Positions 10,801-19,507 of a stretch of 64,000 nucleotides of DNA are shown piece by piece. Both the position numbers and the translations under genes were made by a program. Within the stretch, counting starts at the first letter, position 1; each line of letters begins with the position of its first letter. Source of the stretch: JANSYA01 sp965243385 (GTDB lineage Bacteria; Spirochaetota; Leptospiria; Leptospirales; Leptonemataceae); NCBI GenBank assembly GCA_965243385.1, contig CBDEUV010000002.1, positions 5,146,001-5,210,000 on the forward strand, given 5' to 3'. The notes beneath the pieces were generated by a model. The model made no database searches. It was not told the origin of the DNA and saw nothing but the letters and a program-made list of their open reading frames with translations.

Positions 10801-13800
10801 TGCCGTCGTCGTGATCGGCCAGGCGGCTCTGTGCGTTCTGCTTCGCGGTCAGAATATCGTCGAGCTCGTTGACGCCGGCCGCCGCGTGCGCGTCGTACTT
10901 ACCGGCCAGCTCTTCGCGTAGATTTTTTTGCGGATCGCTCTCCAGGCGTTTGTCCGCGAGCTTCGCGCTCAGAAATACTGAATTCAGCGCCGCGTTCAGC
11001 TGGCTCACCGCTTCCAGATAATTGTTCGCCAGGTTCTCGCGATAGGTATAAGCGATTTCGGCGTTGTAATCGTTGCCGAAGCGCTCGCGTTCGGAGGCGG
11101 CTGAAATCCGGCGGACCCTGCGCGTCTCCAGTCTTTGTTCGTCGGTCTGCCCGGCGCGCAATACAATGTCGCGACCGGCGTCGACGTCGTCGCTGATCAA
11201 GAGCTCTTCCCAGTTCGCCTGGTCAAAGAGCGTATTCGCGTCGAGTCCCAGATCATCGGCTTCCAGTACCTGACCGCCGTGGTACTCGTCGAAGCCGAGA
11301 ATCGGATCCGTATTGCCCGGGTCGGCGGCCTTGATCGCCAGCAGATTCGCTTCGTATTTGTCGTATGCGTTCTGTTGCGCCGCGCGTTCCGATCCGATGT
11401 AGGTGCGATAATTCGAAAAACGGCTGGCGAGCGGATTGTCGCCGCGCCGGCGGGCGAAGTCTTCGAGGCGGCCGGATGCTTCGATTTCGCGCTGGTAGCC
11501 GCGCTGGGTGTCGGCGAAGAGTCGGTCGTGATCCTGGATCGTCAACAGCAGCGCCGCTTCCGCTTCGGCGACGCCGATCGCGGAGTTTCTGACAGCGTGA
11601 GCGCTTTGCTCGCGAATCGCGAGCTTCGACGCGGAGTTCAGCAGGGCCGGAGCTTCAATGACGCGCAGCAGTTCGCGGCGGTCGGCGTCCGCTTCGCGAA
11701 ATCGATCCAGGAAGCGATTGATCAGCAGGTCTTCGCGTTCGATCAGTTTCGCGAATTCCGGGTCCATTTCTTCCGCGATGCGGGAGATTTCGTCTCCGGC
11801 GCCGGGAGTGGCCGCGAGCAGGGCCGCGACGTCCACGTCCGGACCGGCGCGGGTGCCGTTCTGGACCTGAATGGTCTGGACCAGAGCCTTTAGAAAATCG
11901 CTGCGCCTTTCACGAACGGCGGATTCGAGAGCGTTACCGTCCGGGTTCCCGCGCAGCACGCCGCTCATTAGAATATTGTCGAGTCGTTCGAAGATACCGC
12001 TGGTGACCAGCTCCTGCGCAGATCGGAGCGCGAAAGCGCGTTCGTAATCCGCCGCCGCGTCGCGCAGGGCGCTCTGCTGCTCCCCGCTCAGGGCGGGGCT
12101 TAGGCCGGCAAACAGGCGATTCTGCAGGGCGTCGAGGGCGACTCTGATTTCCGGATCCAGGCCGTTATAATAGGCGGTATTCGCGCCGCGACTGCGTTCG
12201 ACGATCGCCCGCAGGAAGTCGCCGCGATTGGCTTTCGCCGCTTCGCGCAGACGACCGTCGCTATTTTCTAATTCCGCGAAGAAAATATTTTCAATTGAGT
12301 CGAAGCGGGCGCCTTCCGCGCGAAAGAACGACTCCAGGCCTTCGCGTTCCGCGGTCGCAGGCGCCAGTTCGCGCAATGCCGCGTCCTGACGCAGGATGGC
12401 GGCGACGCTCTGCGTATAGTCCACGCCCAGTGCGCTTTGTTCTGGCTCCACGCCGTTCGTCCGTAGATAGGCCGCGCGGTATTGCGCTTTCAACTGCGAC
12501 CTCAAGATCGCGCGCGTGGCCGAATCGACGCCGTCATGACCCGCCGCCGCGATGATCGCGTCGAGCCCGGCGTCGTCCGCATGCAACGCATGCTCATAAT
12601 CCGCCAGCAGGCGAGCTTCGCCGAGTTGCGATTGAAACTCAGCCGCGGTTTCCAGGCGCGCCAGTTCCGCGGCGTAGCCTCCCGGAATTGCGGCCAGGAC
12701 CGCTCGATAGTCGGCGCTCGCATAGCCGGCGATCGCCGTGAGTTCCGGCGGCAGAAAGGAGTCGGCGTTCGCCAGCGGATCGTCCAGAGTGCCGGCCAGC
12801 CGCCGCTCCGCAAGCGCCGGCGGCAAATAGGCGTCGTGGCCGGGCGTTTCTTCTAAGTATGCGAAAGCCAGCTGAAAGATCGCGTCGATCGCGCTTGATG
12901 CGAGCAGTCGCTGCCTTAGAGTTTCGCCGTCGCCGTTGGCGTACGCGGGGTCGTCGAGCAAGGCTTCGAAATCGTTTTCGAAATTCGTTTTACGTTCTTC
13001 GCGGGTCGCGCCGACGAGACTCAGGCCGTTCGCGCTCATATAATCGTCGAGCTGCGCGAGAATGATATACGCGCGAAAATCGGCGAAGTATTCGCTTTCA
13101 TCGAGCTGCGCCAGGCCGCCCGCCAGCACGGCGTCCGCGTTCAGGCGTAGATACTCGGCGTGGGTCGCTCGTTCGAAGAGCACCGCTCCGCCCGCGGGCA
13201 ATAATTCGCCTCCGGTCTGGCGGTCCAGATAATACGCAGCGATATATTCGCCGACGCCGCGCGGCCCGCCTTCGCCGTCGGCCAGAAAGGCGGCGGTGGA
13301 ATGCGCGCTGAGATATAGATCAAAATCCTGAACGAGCAGGGAGTTCGCCACTTCGCCCATCATTCCGCGCAAGTCCAGGACGGCCGCGTCGCGGACGGCG
13401 GGTACGTCCGACGCCATCGCGTCGCGGTAGGCCGCCATGCGATCCGTACCGCGATGATAGGCGCGTAACAGGACGAAGTCGCGCAGCTCCGCGGGATAAT
13501 CGTCGGGATCGTAGGCGTGGGAGCTATCGCTGATCGCCAGCGCTCGATTTAGTTCGCGCACATACAGCTCGTCCGCAAGCGCGTCCAGTTCCGGAGCGTC
13601 CAGAGTCGGATTCGCCGCGGCGTGATCCGCGATTAAAGCGGCGACCGAGCTTTCCACTTCTAAATCGCGATCGCGCAGCATGCGGCGCCCCGCTTCGCCG
13701 GTCAGGGCCACGAGTCCGTCTTCCAGTTCGAGTTCTAAGGCGTCGATGGCGTCGCTTACGGCCGTTTTCAGGGTGGCGCCTTCCGCGTTTGATGCGTGCA

Positions 13801-16800
13801 GTACGCTCACGATCGCGCTTTTGTAAAGGCGCGCTGCGGGCGAGAGTCCATCGACATAAGCCCACAGATTCGCTCGAAAATCGTCGTCGCCGGCCAGGGC
13901 GCCGACCGCGCTTTCAATCGGAGCGGCTTTCAGAAAATCGTAGTTCTCAAAGAACACCGCGGCTTCCGGCCCGGTGCCGGCGGCGATCGGATCAACGGCG
14001 TAATCTACAAGGTGGGCCTCCAACGCCGCGCCGTACGCGTCCGCGATTTCGGCGATGGCCTGATCGCGTCGCTGTCCGCGCATTCGTTCGAAGAGTGTTC
14101 GCAGCTGCTGAACGCGCGCGTCGAGATCCGCGTCAGCGACGCCGTCGGCCGTTCCGTTTTCATCGAAACCCTGAAACAAGCGGAAAATAAAGGCGTTTTC
14201 GGATTTTTCCAGTTCGCCGAGCAGCGCGTCGCCCGGATTGAGCTGATTCGCCCGGGCGTCGTCGGCGGTCTGGCGCAGCGTGTCTTCGAATTGGCGGAAC
14301 AGGGTAATCTTTCTACTCAGTTCGTTTAAGCGCGTGCGTTCCGCGGTCGCCTCGGCCATCAGGGCGGCGGCCGGCGTATCGCGGGCTTCGATGAAACTGC
14401 GGGCCGCGGCCAGGTCCGCCAGGGCGCCTTCGAGCTGTCGCGCGGCGGCGCCGACTTCGGGAGCGAGTCGCGCTGAACGCTGCGGATCTTCCAGAGCACG
14501 CAACAGGCGTTCGCTCCAGCGTTCCAGATTCGGCCCGGTCTGGGAACCGCTGAGCGTTTCCAGGAGATCCGCGTTCGCATCGGTGATTCCCAGATCGATG
14601 AATTCCTGAGCGACCAGGGGCAGTCCGTCGTCGTCGCGCAGGATGGTACTCGCGCTGTCGGTTTGATAGAAACCAATGATCGCCTTCAGGCGTTCTTCGG
14701 TCGTCGCGCCGTAATCCCGGGCTGCGAGTTTTTCCTGCAGGCTCTCGACATCGCCTTCGCGTACGTCACGTTTGCGCAGAATCGTATCGGCCGCCCAGAG
14801 TTGCAGATCGATGCCCAGACCTTCGCTTTCGATTGCGGACCGTACCGCGGCCACGAGCAGAGCCGAAGATCCCGGTCGTTCCATTTCGCGCAGGGCGTTC
14901 GTCGCCTGGCGCAATCGATCGCGCAGCGGTTCGGCCTGCGCTTCGAGTTCGCTCGTGCGTACATTGAGTTCGGCGACGCGGGCGGTCACGTCGTCGCGAC
15001 GGTTTTCGAGAACCAGGCGCGCGGCGGGCTCACTTTCCGCCAGGATTTCAGCGTCCAGGCTGTCCAGATCGCGCTGGAGCTCGGAGCGTTCCGAGCGTAC
15101 CAGGGCCAGGCGTCCCTGGATTTCGCTGTACCGGCGGCCTTCGCCGTCCAGAATCCGCTGATTCGCGAAACCCTGTTCGCGTAGATAGACTTCCCGAAAG
15201 CCCGTGTTTAATTGCAGCAGATCCAATTCGATCGCGCGCCGCACCCGTATTAAGGACGCGCGCAGCTCAGCGGCTCCGGCTTGCTCGATCACGGCGCCGT
15301 AGCTCACGAAGAGATTGCGATCGTCCGGGGACAGATTCGCATAGGCGACTGCCAGTCCGGCGTCGGAAACCGTGAGCGCCGCGTCCAGTCGATCCCGGAG
15401 CGCGCTGCGTTCATCGCGATAGTTCGTGACCCAGGCGTCGCTGGCGGCGGTCGGAATCGCGTTCGCGAAATCACGATAGAAGGCCCCGTCTTCTTCGGTA
15501 TCGCGGGCGTTTTGAAGCAGGGATTCCCATTTTTCGTCCGGACTGCGTCGGTCGTAAATTGAGACGTCTTCCGGCGCGCTGTTCACATAATCGATGTCCG
15601 CGCGAAAACGTATGATCCAGTCGCGGACTACTGTCAGTCTTTCGTACGCGTCGTGCGACGAGCCGGCGCTATCGACGCCGTACCCCTGCGCGTCCGAGCG
15701 CAGTCCGCGATTTGCCGCCGCGATCTCCGCGTTCATAGTTTCCAGCAACTCCGTGAAGCTATCGCCGCGATGGGTTTCCAGAAAGTCGCGCAGAGCGGTG
15801 CCCGCGCGTTCGCTCAGCGCGAAGCTGCGGTCGGCGAATATCCGTTCGTCATCGGCGGCCTCCGCGCTCAATAGATCGGCGGCGGTTCCACCGGTACCCA
15901 ATAGGTGCAGAACCACTTCGCGTCGGGCGCGTTCTTCGCCGCGAATGGCGGGGATCATCATTTCGATCGATCGCAGGATGGCGAAGCGCGCCTGCTCGAG
16001 TTCGGCGGTTTTGATCGCGATTTCCGCGGCGTCCGGATCGGCCGCCGCGACGGCGGCGTCCAGCGCGGTCTGCGCTGTCGCGTACTGATCCCGGGCGAGC
16101 TGAAGATTCTCAAAGGCCCTTTGCGCCGGCCCCAGGCTTGCCAGTTCCGGTTCGAGAGCGGCCGTTTCCAGTAACTGGCCTTTGCGATCGAGAAAGACAT
16201 CCACCAGAGCCAGGGGATCGTTTTCGCCGGCGGTCGCGCTCAGCGCCGATTCCAGGGCGGCGACTCGCTCTTTGGCCTTTTCCAGGCCCTGCACATCGAG
16301 AAAGATCTGATCGGCGTAGGCGATGTCGTTTTTCGCGCGGGCGTTTTCCGAGACTTCAAAGAGATATTCGGCCCGGCGGACAGTTACGGGATCGAAGAGC
16401 TTACCGGCCATGCCGTCGATGTCTTCAATTTCCGCCATGCGATTCAGAACTCCGGCGAGTTCTCCGCTCGTATTCGCAATATCGATGCGAATCAGTTCTT
16501 CCGAATTGCTCGCGTTGATAATATCAAAGTCTATGCGCGCGTCGCGATAGGCCGTCTTCGCGTCTTCCAGACGCTGGCGCGCGACGGCGAGCGCCGCCGC
16601 GTTCGCCTCTAAATCGTCGCGAACCAGACGCAGGTCGCCCTGGAGACTCTGCAGGCTCCGATCACCGAAGGCGTCGCGCAGCGAGGCCAATTCGTCTCGC
16701 AAAGCGTCGAAATCGTATTCGGCCTTGAGCGCGTTGATTTCCGCGCCCAGCGCCGCGAAGCCGCCGCGCAGCGTGGTCCAGCGATCGGCGAGCGTCGCGG

Positions 16801-19507
16801 TGGTCGCGCTTCCGGACTGGAGCTCAGCGCGATATTGCAGAAGCTTCGCTCGTACGACGCCCATTCGGTGTTCGTCCCGGGCGGTCTGACGTTCCGCTTC
16901 GGTCGCATCCGCCGCTAAATCGGCGGTGACCTCGATTAAGATCGCGTCGCTTGCGGCGATGAGCGAGTCCAGGTCCGCGACGTCCGGCGCGGCGTTACCG
17001 GCGGCGGCGTCCAGGACGGCGAGTTCCATGTTCAGATCGGTTTCGCGATCATTCAGGAAGGCCGGAGCGATACCCCGTTCGGACAACGCCAGTTCATATT
17101 CGGCGTCGCGAATTGTATTGTCTGTAACCGCCAGTGGGTCTACATTCAGATCGCCTTTGATTAACAGGTAGTGCAGCTCGCGAATATCCGAACGAATCTT
17201 CGTGATGTCGGCTCGCTCGACGGTGACCTGCGCCATTTCCAAACCCGAGTCGTGTTTGCTGGCGAGTTCCGCGTAGCGATTGACTTCGGCGGCGCGGCGC
17301 ATGCGTTTCGCCAGATAATTGCGTTCGCGCCGCAACAATTCCCATTCGAATTCGGACCGGGTCATCAGATACGGATCGTTTTCGTTTCCGCTCAGATAAT
17401 AACCGGCGGCGCCGCCCTCAAAATATTCAAGCGTGACCGTGCGCAGACGCGCGTTTTCGTCCACCGAACGAGTTGACCAGGCTGCGATGTCGGATTTGAT
17501 CGCCGCCAGCTTCGCCGCGTCGTCCGGCAGTCCGTCGCGGTCGCGGTCGACGATGCGCAACAATTCCTGCCGTTGATCCCCGTACCCGGGGTCCAGATTC
17601 GTCACCAGCTCCCGGAGGGCGGCCAGATCCGCGGCGCCGTCGTAGTCGAAAGGCTGCTCCGCGAGCATTGCGCTTGTGTCGCGCACGAACAAGGCGTTCG
17701 CGTCGCTCAGTTCGTACAGATCGGCCCTGTACAGCATGTACTCTTCGCCGCGCGTCTGCATGTCCGCGCGCAATTCGTTTTTGAAATTCGCGGTGTCCAG
17801 GGCGGCGATTTCCGCGGGAAGCTCGCGTGCGAAGTGCCGTACGTCCCGCAGAAAGCCCGTGTGGTTTTCCGCGGAATGCATATTGGCGTCGAGTGTCGCG
17901 TCGACGTCCGCGAGAATGGTCTGAAAGCGGCCTATGCTGGCCTGCATATTGTCGCGTTGGGTTTGATAGAAGCAGTAGAGCTGTTCGTCGCGATTCGCGG
18001 GCGCCGCGCAGCCGCCGGGCGGAGCCGGCAGTTCGTCCAGCAGCGCATTGTAGTAATAATAGGCGTCTTTCGCTTCGCCCAGGGCCGCGCCGCCGCCGCG
18101 AACCATGTCGCCGACCTGAGCGAGTGTCGCGCTGCGCCGCGCGCGCTCTTCGGAGATGAACTGGTTCAGTTCGGCTTCCGCCGCGACCCGGCTTTCGGCG
18201 AATTCGGCGAATTTCTCGTCCCACAGTTCGTAACCTTCCTGAATCCGATCCTGCAATTCGCTGAGCCACGTTTCGCGCGCCGCTTTGATCCTGCTGTGAT
18301 TGCGCTGCCAGATCTCTTCGCCTTCGGCCCGGCTGCGCTTGCTTTCGTCCAGCCACGCCAGCCGCCGGCGATACAGATCCTCTTCTGCGCGATCCCATTT
18401 TTGCAGACCCGCGCTGACCACGGCTTCCATCTGTCGTTCCCAGTCGGTGGTGAAGCCGTCGAATTGCGCTTCGTCGAAATCCGCCCCGGCCAGCAAATTC
18501 TCCAGGCCCGCTTCCGCCGCTTCGAGGGCGGCCGTCGTTTCCGCGCTGACTTCATTCAAGGTCGCGTCGATCACCTGATCTCCGACCGCTTCGGCGCTGT
18601 TTTTATCGGCGGCCAGTCGCAGGCTGACGTCGTCGGCGCGTTTCTCGGCGATATAGGAATTACGCGCGCGCTGCACGTAAAAATGATCGCGCAGCGTGAA
18701 CTCTGCCCGCAGTTCAGTCTCTCTGGCCGCCAGGGCGTCTTCGAATTCGTTCAGTTCGGCGCCGGTCAGTCCCGCGTTTGCGGCGCGAACCCCGTCCAGA
18801 GCCGCGCTCAGACTGTCATTAAAGCGAGCCGCGAGCGCGCCGCGACCGAGGGCGATGGCCGCGTCCCAATCGTTCAGGTTTAGTTCGAATTGAGGCGTGA
18901 CTGCCGCGTCCGCGCCGGCGATGAGTTCCGAGTACTCTGATTCGCTGATTTGTTCAACCGTCAGCTCCGCCGACTCCACGCGATAGAGCGCGCGCTCTCC
19001 AATCAAATATTCGTCCGCGTCCAGTTGCCAGCCCGCAGCCGCCGCGTCGAATTCGGCGCGAACCAGATCCTTTTCGAAGGTCTTCTGATCGTCATCCAGC
19101 GCTTCGTTTTCGTCGATGTCCTGATAAGAATTGCGAACCTGTTCCAGCGCCTCCGCTTCCCACTCGATGTATTCGCTCGCTATGCCGAGCTCGACGTAGT
19201 TGGTCCAGGCGTCCGCGTCGTCCAGGCGTCGCGCGCGATCTACATAGTGCTTCGCGTCCTGCCGCGATCGTTCTTCGAAATTTTCAAAGACCGGCTGTGC
19301 GAAAAGCCTGGTTGCGGTCGGTAGATGCGGCGCGAAGATCGCATGCAGCATCGCGAAATTCAGGATCCAGGCCGTCGCCCGCATGGCCAGCGCGAAGCGT
19401 CTGCCGCCTGCGTTAGCCTTGCGCCTCGTCGCGCGGTTTGGTATCGCGGCTCCGGCTTCCAGCGAGCCGGGAGCGTTTTGGTTTGCGGTCGTGGCTTGAA
19501 CGATCAT
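4880..19507 (-). CDS. Giant secreted protein, 4875 residues, Leptospira 'longest protein'-like
   Basis: One uninterrupted frame of 14.6 kb. The N-terminus has a long basic leader, a hydrophobic stretch (residues 38-60) and a likely cleavage site after LFA-70, so export is probable. Most of the protein (about 75-3250) is Ala/Glu/Asp/Arg/Leu-rich and predicted helical, with much coiled-coil character. It is almost free of cysteine; I spotted two, near residues 500-515. A DRDRDGLPDD motif near residue 655 resembles a calcium-binding DxDxDG loop. A Gly/Ala-rich hydrophobic block lies at about 3315-3420 and another at about 4120-4285. The last 280 residues are Gly-rich and strand-like. From memory it resembles the TIGR04388 family of very long Leptospira proteins. 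Its start overlaps the upstream secreted gene by 4 bases, with GGAG placed before the ATG. A structural or surface-filament role is inference. Confidence 0.85.
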   Translation of the reverse strand: MIVQATTANQNAPGSLEAGAAIPNRATRRKANAGGRRFALAMRATAWILNFAMLHAIFAPHLPTATRLFAQPVFENFEERSRQDAKHYVDRARRLDDADAWTNYVELGIASEYIEWEAEALEQVRNSYQDIDENEALDDDQKTFEKDLVRAEFDAAAAGWQLDADEYLIGERALYRVESAELTVEQISESEYSELIAGADAAVTPQFELNLNDWDAAIALGRGALAARFNDSLSAALDGVRAANAGLTGAELNEFEDALAARETELRAEFTLRDHFYVQRARNSYIAEKRADDVSLRLAADKNSAEAVGDQVIDATLNEVSAETTAALEAAEAGLENLLAGADFDEAQFDGFTTDWERQMEAVVSAGLQKWDRAEEDLYRRRLAWLDESKRSRAEGEEIWQRNHSRIKAARETWLSELQDRIQEGYELWDEKFAEFAESRVAAEAELNQFISEERARRSATLAQVGDMVRGGGAALGEAKDAYYYYNALLDELPAPPGGCAAPANRDEQLYCFYQTQRDNMQASIGRFQTILADVDATLDANMHSAENHTGFLRDVRHFARELPAEIAALDTANFKNELRADMQTRGEEYMLYRADLYELSDANALFVRDTSAMLAEQPFDYDGAADLAALRELVTNLDPGYGDQRQELLRIVDRDRDGLPDDAAKLAAIKSDIAAWSTRSVDENARLRTVTLEYFEGGAAGYYLSGNENDPYLMTRSEFEWELLRRERNYLAKRMRRAAEVNRYAELASKHDSGLEMAQVTVERADITKIRSDIRELHYLLIKGDLNVDPLAVTDNTIRDAEYELALSERGIAPAFLNDRETDLNMELAVLDAAAGNAAPDVADLDSLIAASDAILIEVTADLAADATEAERQTARDEHRMGVVRAKLLQYRAELQSGSATTATLADRWTTLRGGFAALGAEINALKAEYDFDALRDELASLRDAFGDRSLQSLQGDLRLVRDDLEANAAALAVARQRLEDAKTAYRDARIDFDIINASNSEELIRIDIANTSGELAGVLNRMAEIEDIDGMAGKLFDPVTVRRAEYLFEVSENARAKNDIAYADQIFLDVQGLEKAKERVAALESALSATAGENDPLALVDVFLDRKGQLLETAALEPELASLGPAQRAFENLQLARDQYATAQTALDAAVAAADPDAAEIAIKTAELEQARFAILRSIEMMIPAIRGEERARREVVLHLLGTGGTAADLLSAEAADDERIFADRSFALSERAGTALRDFLETHRGDSFTELLETMNAEIAAANRGLRSDAQGYGVDSAGSSHDAYERLTVVRDWIIRFRADIDYVNSAPEDVSIYDRRSPDEKWESLLQNARDTEEDGAFYRDFANAIPTAASDAWVTNYRDERSALRDRLDAALTVSDAGLAVAYANLSPDDRNLFVSYGAVIEQAGAAELRASLIRVRRAIELDLLQLNTGFREVYLREQGFANQRILDGEGRRYSEIQGRLALVRSERSELQRDLDSLDAEILAESEPAARLVLENRRDDVTARVAELNVRTSELEAQAEPLRDRLRQATNALREMERPGSSALLVAAVRSAIESEGLGIDLQLWAADTILRKRDVREGDVESLQEKLAARDYGATTEERLKAIIGFYQTDSASTILRDDDGLPLVAQEFIDLGITDANADLLETLSGSQTGPNLERWSERLLRALEDPQRSARLAPEVGAAARQLEGALADLAAARSFIEARDTPAAALMAEATAERTRLNELSRKITLFRQFEDTLRQTADDARANQLNPGDALLGELEKSENAFIFRLFQGFDENGTADGVADADLDARVQQLRTLFERMRGQRRDQAIAEIADAYGAALEAHLVDYAVDPIAAGTGPEAAVFFENYDFLKAAPIESAVGALAGDDDFRANLWAYVDGLSPAARLYKSAIVSVLHASNAEGATLKTAVSDAIDALELELEDGLVALTGEAGRRMLRDRDLEVESSVAALIADHAAANPTLDAPELDALADELYVRELNRALAISDSSHAYDPDDYPAELRDFVLLRAYHRGTDRMAAYRDAMASDVPAVRDAAVLDLRGMMGEVANSLLVQDFDLYLSAHSTAAFLADGEGGPRGVGEYIAAYYLDRQTGGELLPAGGAVLFERATHAEYLRLNADAVLAGGLAQLDESEYFADFRAYIILAQLDDYMSANGLSLVGATREERKTNFENDFEALLDDPAYANGDGETLRQRLLASSAIDAIFQLAFAYLEETPGHDAYLPPALAERRLAGTLDDPLANADSFLPPELTAIAGYASADYRAVLAAIPGGYAAELARLETAAEFQSQLGEARLLADYEHALHADDAGLDAIIAAAGHDGVDSATRAILRSQLKAQYRAAYLRTNGVEPEQSALGVDYTQSVAAILRQDAALRELAPATAEREGLESFFRAEGARFDSIENIFFAELENSDGRLREAAKANRGDFLRAIVERSRGANTAYYNGLDPEIRVALDALQNRLFAGLSPALSGEQQSALRDAAADYERAFALRSAQELVTSGIFERLDNILMSGVLRGNPDGNALESAVRERRSDFLKALVQTIQVQNGTRAGPDVDVAALLAATPGAGDEISRIAEEMDPEFAKLIEREDLLINRFLDRFREADADRRELLRVIEAPALLNSASKLAIREQSAHAVRNSAIGVAEAEAALLLTIQDHDRLFADTQRGYQREIEASGRLEDFARRRGDNPLASRFSNYRTYIGSERAAQQNAYDKYEANLLAIKAADPGNTDPILGFDEYHGGQVLEADDLGLDANTLFDQANWEELLISDDVDAGRDIVLRAGQTDEQRLETRRVRRISAASERERFGNDYNAEIAYTYRENLANNYLEAVSQLNAALNSVFLSAKLADKRLESDPQKNLREELAGKYDAHAAAGVNELDDILTAKQNAQSRLADHDDGKLQSKRQAVDSTRGGFSEAAQSFADAARRGQVRTMNLVSYLESVYTDVADEMDAAQTEVTDLADASDALQTNYAAANQSYVNRLNDMASAYRGFQQANDEYETALAVKEYAETPYLFAATTEVDVDLDEYSADARGEYEIAVAALENANERLREAAFNVETQDRLADFSRIVAGLEGGTSYPPLSDAERERYLELQNSKHGERESLAAAEETELDALVLREMHERYGDLIAARADHIKHSMRMVRIHKANEIVNAEVERLRGVVQEKKKKFDRELDQRFGSYSDEADLKARNTVYMRLAGKVQAGEQNFYQEFRGWYWGMGQWSGPYADAATQAAMNGGSIQITPTQITEAQQGLLIGNTIPADEREAIGRWLATDPPFAEFNGFRGSYFNQLTISGQADMALVERIVTQAMAVIQAQLGAILIAAGTLSVSAGATMLALGTTSLSVGFGLAAGIITAPAAPPPIALGTAALAAGSAVIAAGLGLIAGGVGMISAAIAQVAAATAKLALLKQLQLLQLGNSVMLSGTDSVRKVLDKQNEFEAAQAQLDYFTRVPDMQTLKDRMIQFGASRTDNDSPENLYKLTDEDLKYMFDRASGSPEYKDSRGAALVLSAQEESHAYDASGTSVDLKFRDSFNRLYNPQTLTDTQPGPLDGGTYGDGWTRIQSVDHAGNPRFQYAKLLPTDPPPANDEFAVYNMGEVFNSLVAHGQELRDQRRDAYLATGDGLSGERRFVLEERDRTFDRLFADAGSHVEGGNEYTGYRMVYEEYEANQNAIFEAELNQRVQLQLKEWQLREQELNDRFESWKTRMNAVVAKGREQWGDSENRFLQQWRDWERERDAEERKARADWEAATKTHLEKRQNWEEQIRTKIGQETARETLSAAIDALNNQIRASSNSLGLNLETINRNAKINEAIDEINKSLPSSTEKLAELNAGIQSFNTNLALSELAGTNTGTGTLGADYRDAMNKHVKRMKTQAKVKMYEQYRRLVDGFKLQIQDQNEAVENQTRTAALSQGYVQAGSRYIKASTHVRTFGAVDAYVYFDTEAGLAQAMSDVGFNTLEGDALFTFLETKSDVEVESFFYTQKLAAQSVFEKLLGKAKTEEERKAGMATRNQDVIGQFAYWVGQGPDEAAQQQTQRATQAAGNSFASNIGARNIFLQTQFGAGFGELGTGSQRLSGPALGFYLQLGIFDDLIMQERARNGLIQSMQKNRNDMIREQGANMTKTFVKTIAQSVITGAAAVSGPAGWAVAAGAAAAIYAADSTQVDPNTGRVIMKGTEQAALGFATSLVSAASGSTLLNTAINATAGAAQYNEKGQITGFNYETGASGAAVGRSILSSAAGSAGNNIGGFVGVAVKTAMNLATERAIEINIGAQYANYQGVATSAITDGIAEGYGATAARERARAVAEKARKTANKHQSADIIRGIGNFFRREWEQIQGVGSNIAKGVGAIARGFGWQSADNYIRSGAYVDDKTLRDAHKKLLKGTVGSEATANVLRQMRESGLYSEKELAGVEALARNRNTMEALGTKTRYTWRDNNGRTTSRYDNIAATIARENGHSLEQQMQLDVFANYPDEMANAGITDPSKIPPEMVARFAQKIQQKIYDGQPVAHFEGASYTSKTHQAFALNRAANAVGMSRWQVERDAKIAGVSVHDIIQYERNRQTKEVVVQQSKIVPQPTTYAVTYAGINIDFKRAFNSFRRSWNASSDGLESAKRWVSSTTAPVTDYLGLSDNFMITGGAGAQAGAGTFDPKTGKWVSTGVTYDSGAFLNIDISNALTIPLIPGEPGRRYGNGQNLSKDYRITGFAGIEGGGLMTTQGPVDGGIPTNAISLAAYFLGRPHNNIPNQKPSPAIAPWADVHVGFDIYTGNWAGRKRLNQIQKANGQMLGLDVGPLVAEAGVNVGEFRVPGAPSLRKETTGGRNRFFQRIRDTHFQLGFQAGLPMSATTWQRYEKQNTKFVTIQEVRRDIRNWWKSR

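Noticed and set aside
5846..18883. Many plus-strand open frames (up to 436 codons, for example 17573-18883) opposite the giant gene
   Set aside because: They arise from the GC-rich codon pattern of the minus-strand gene; none has a domain, signal peptide or ribosome site.
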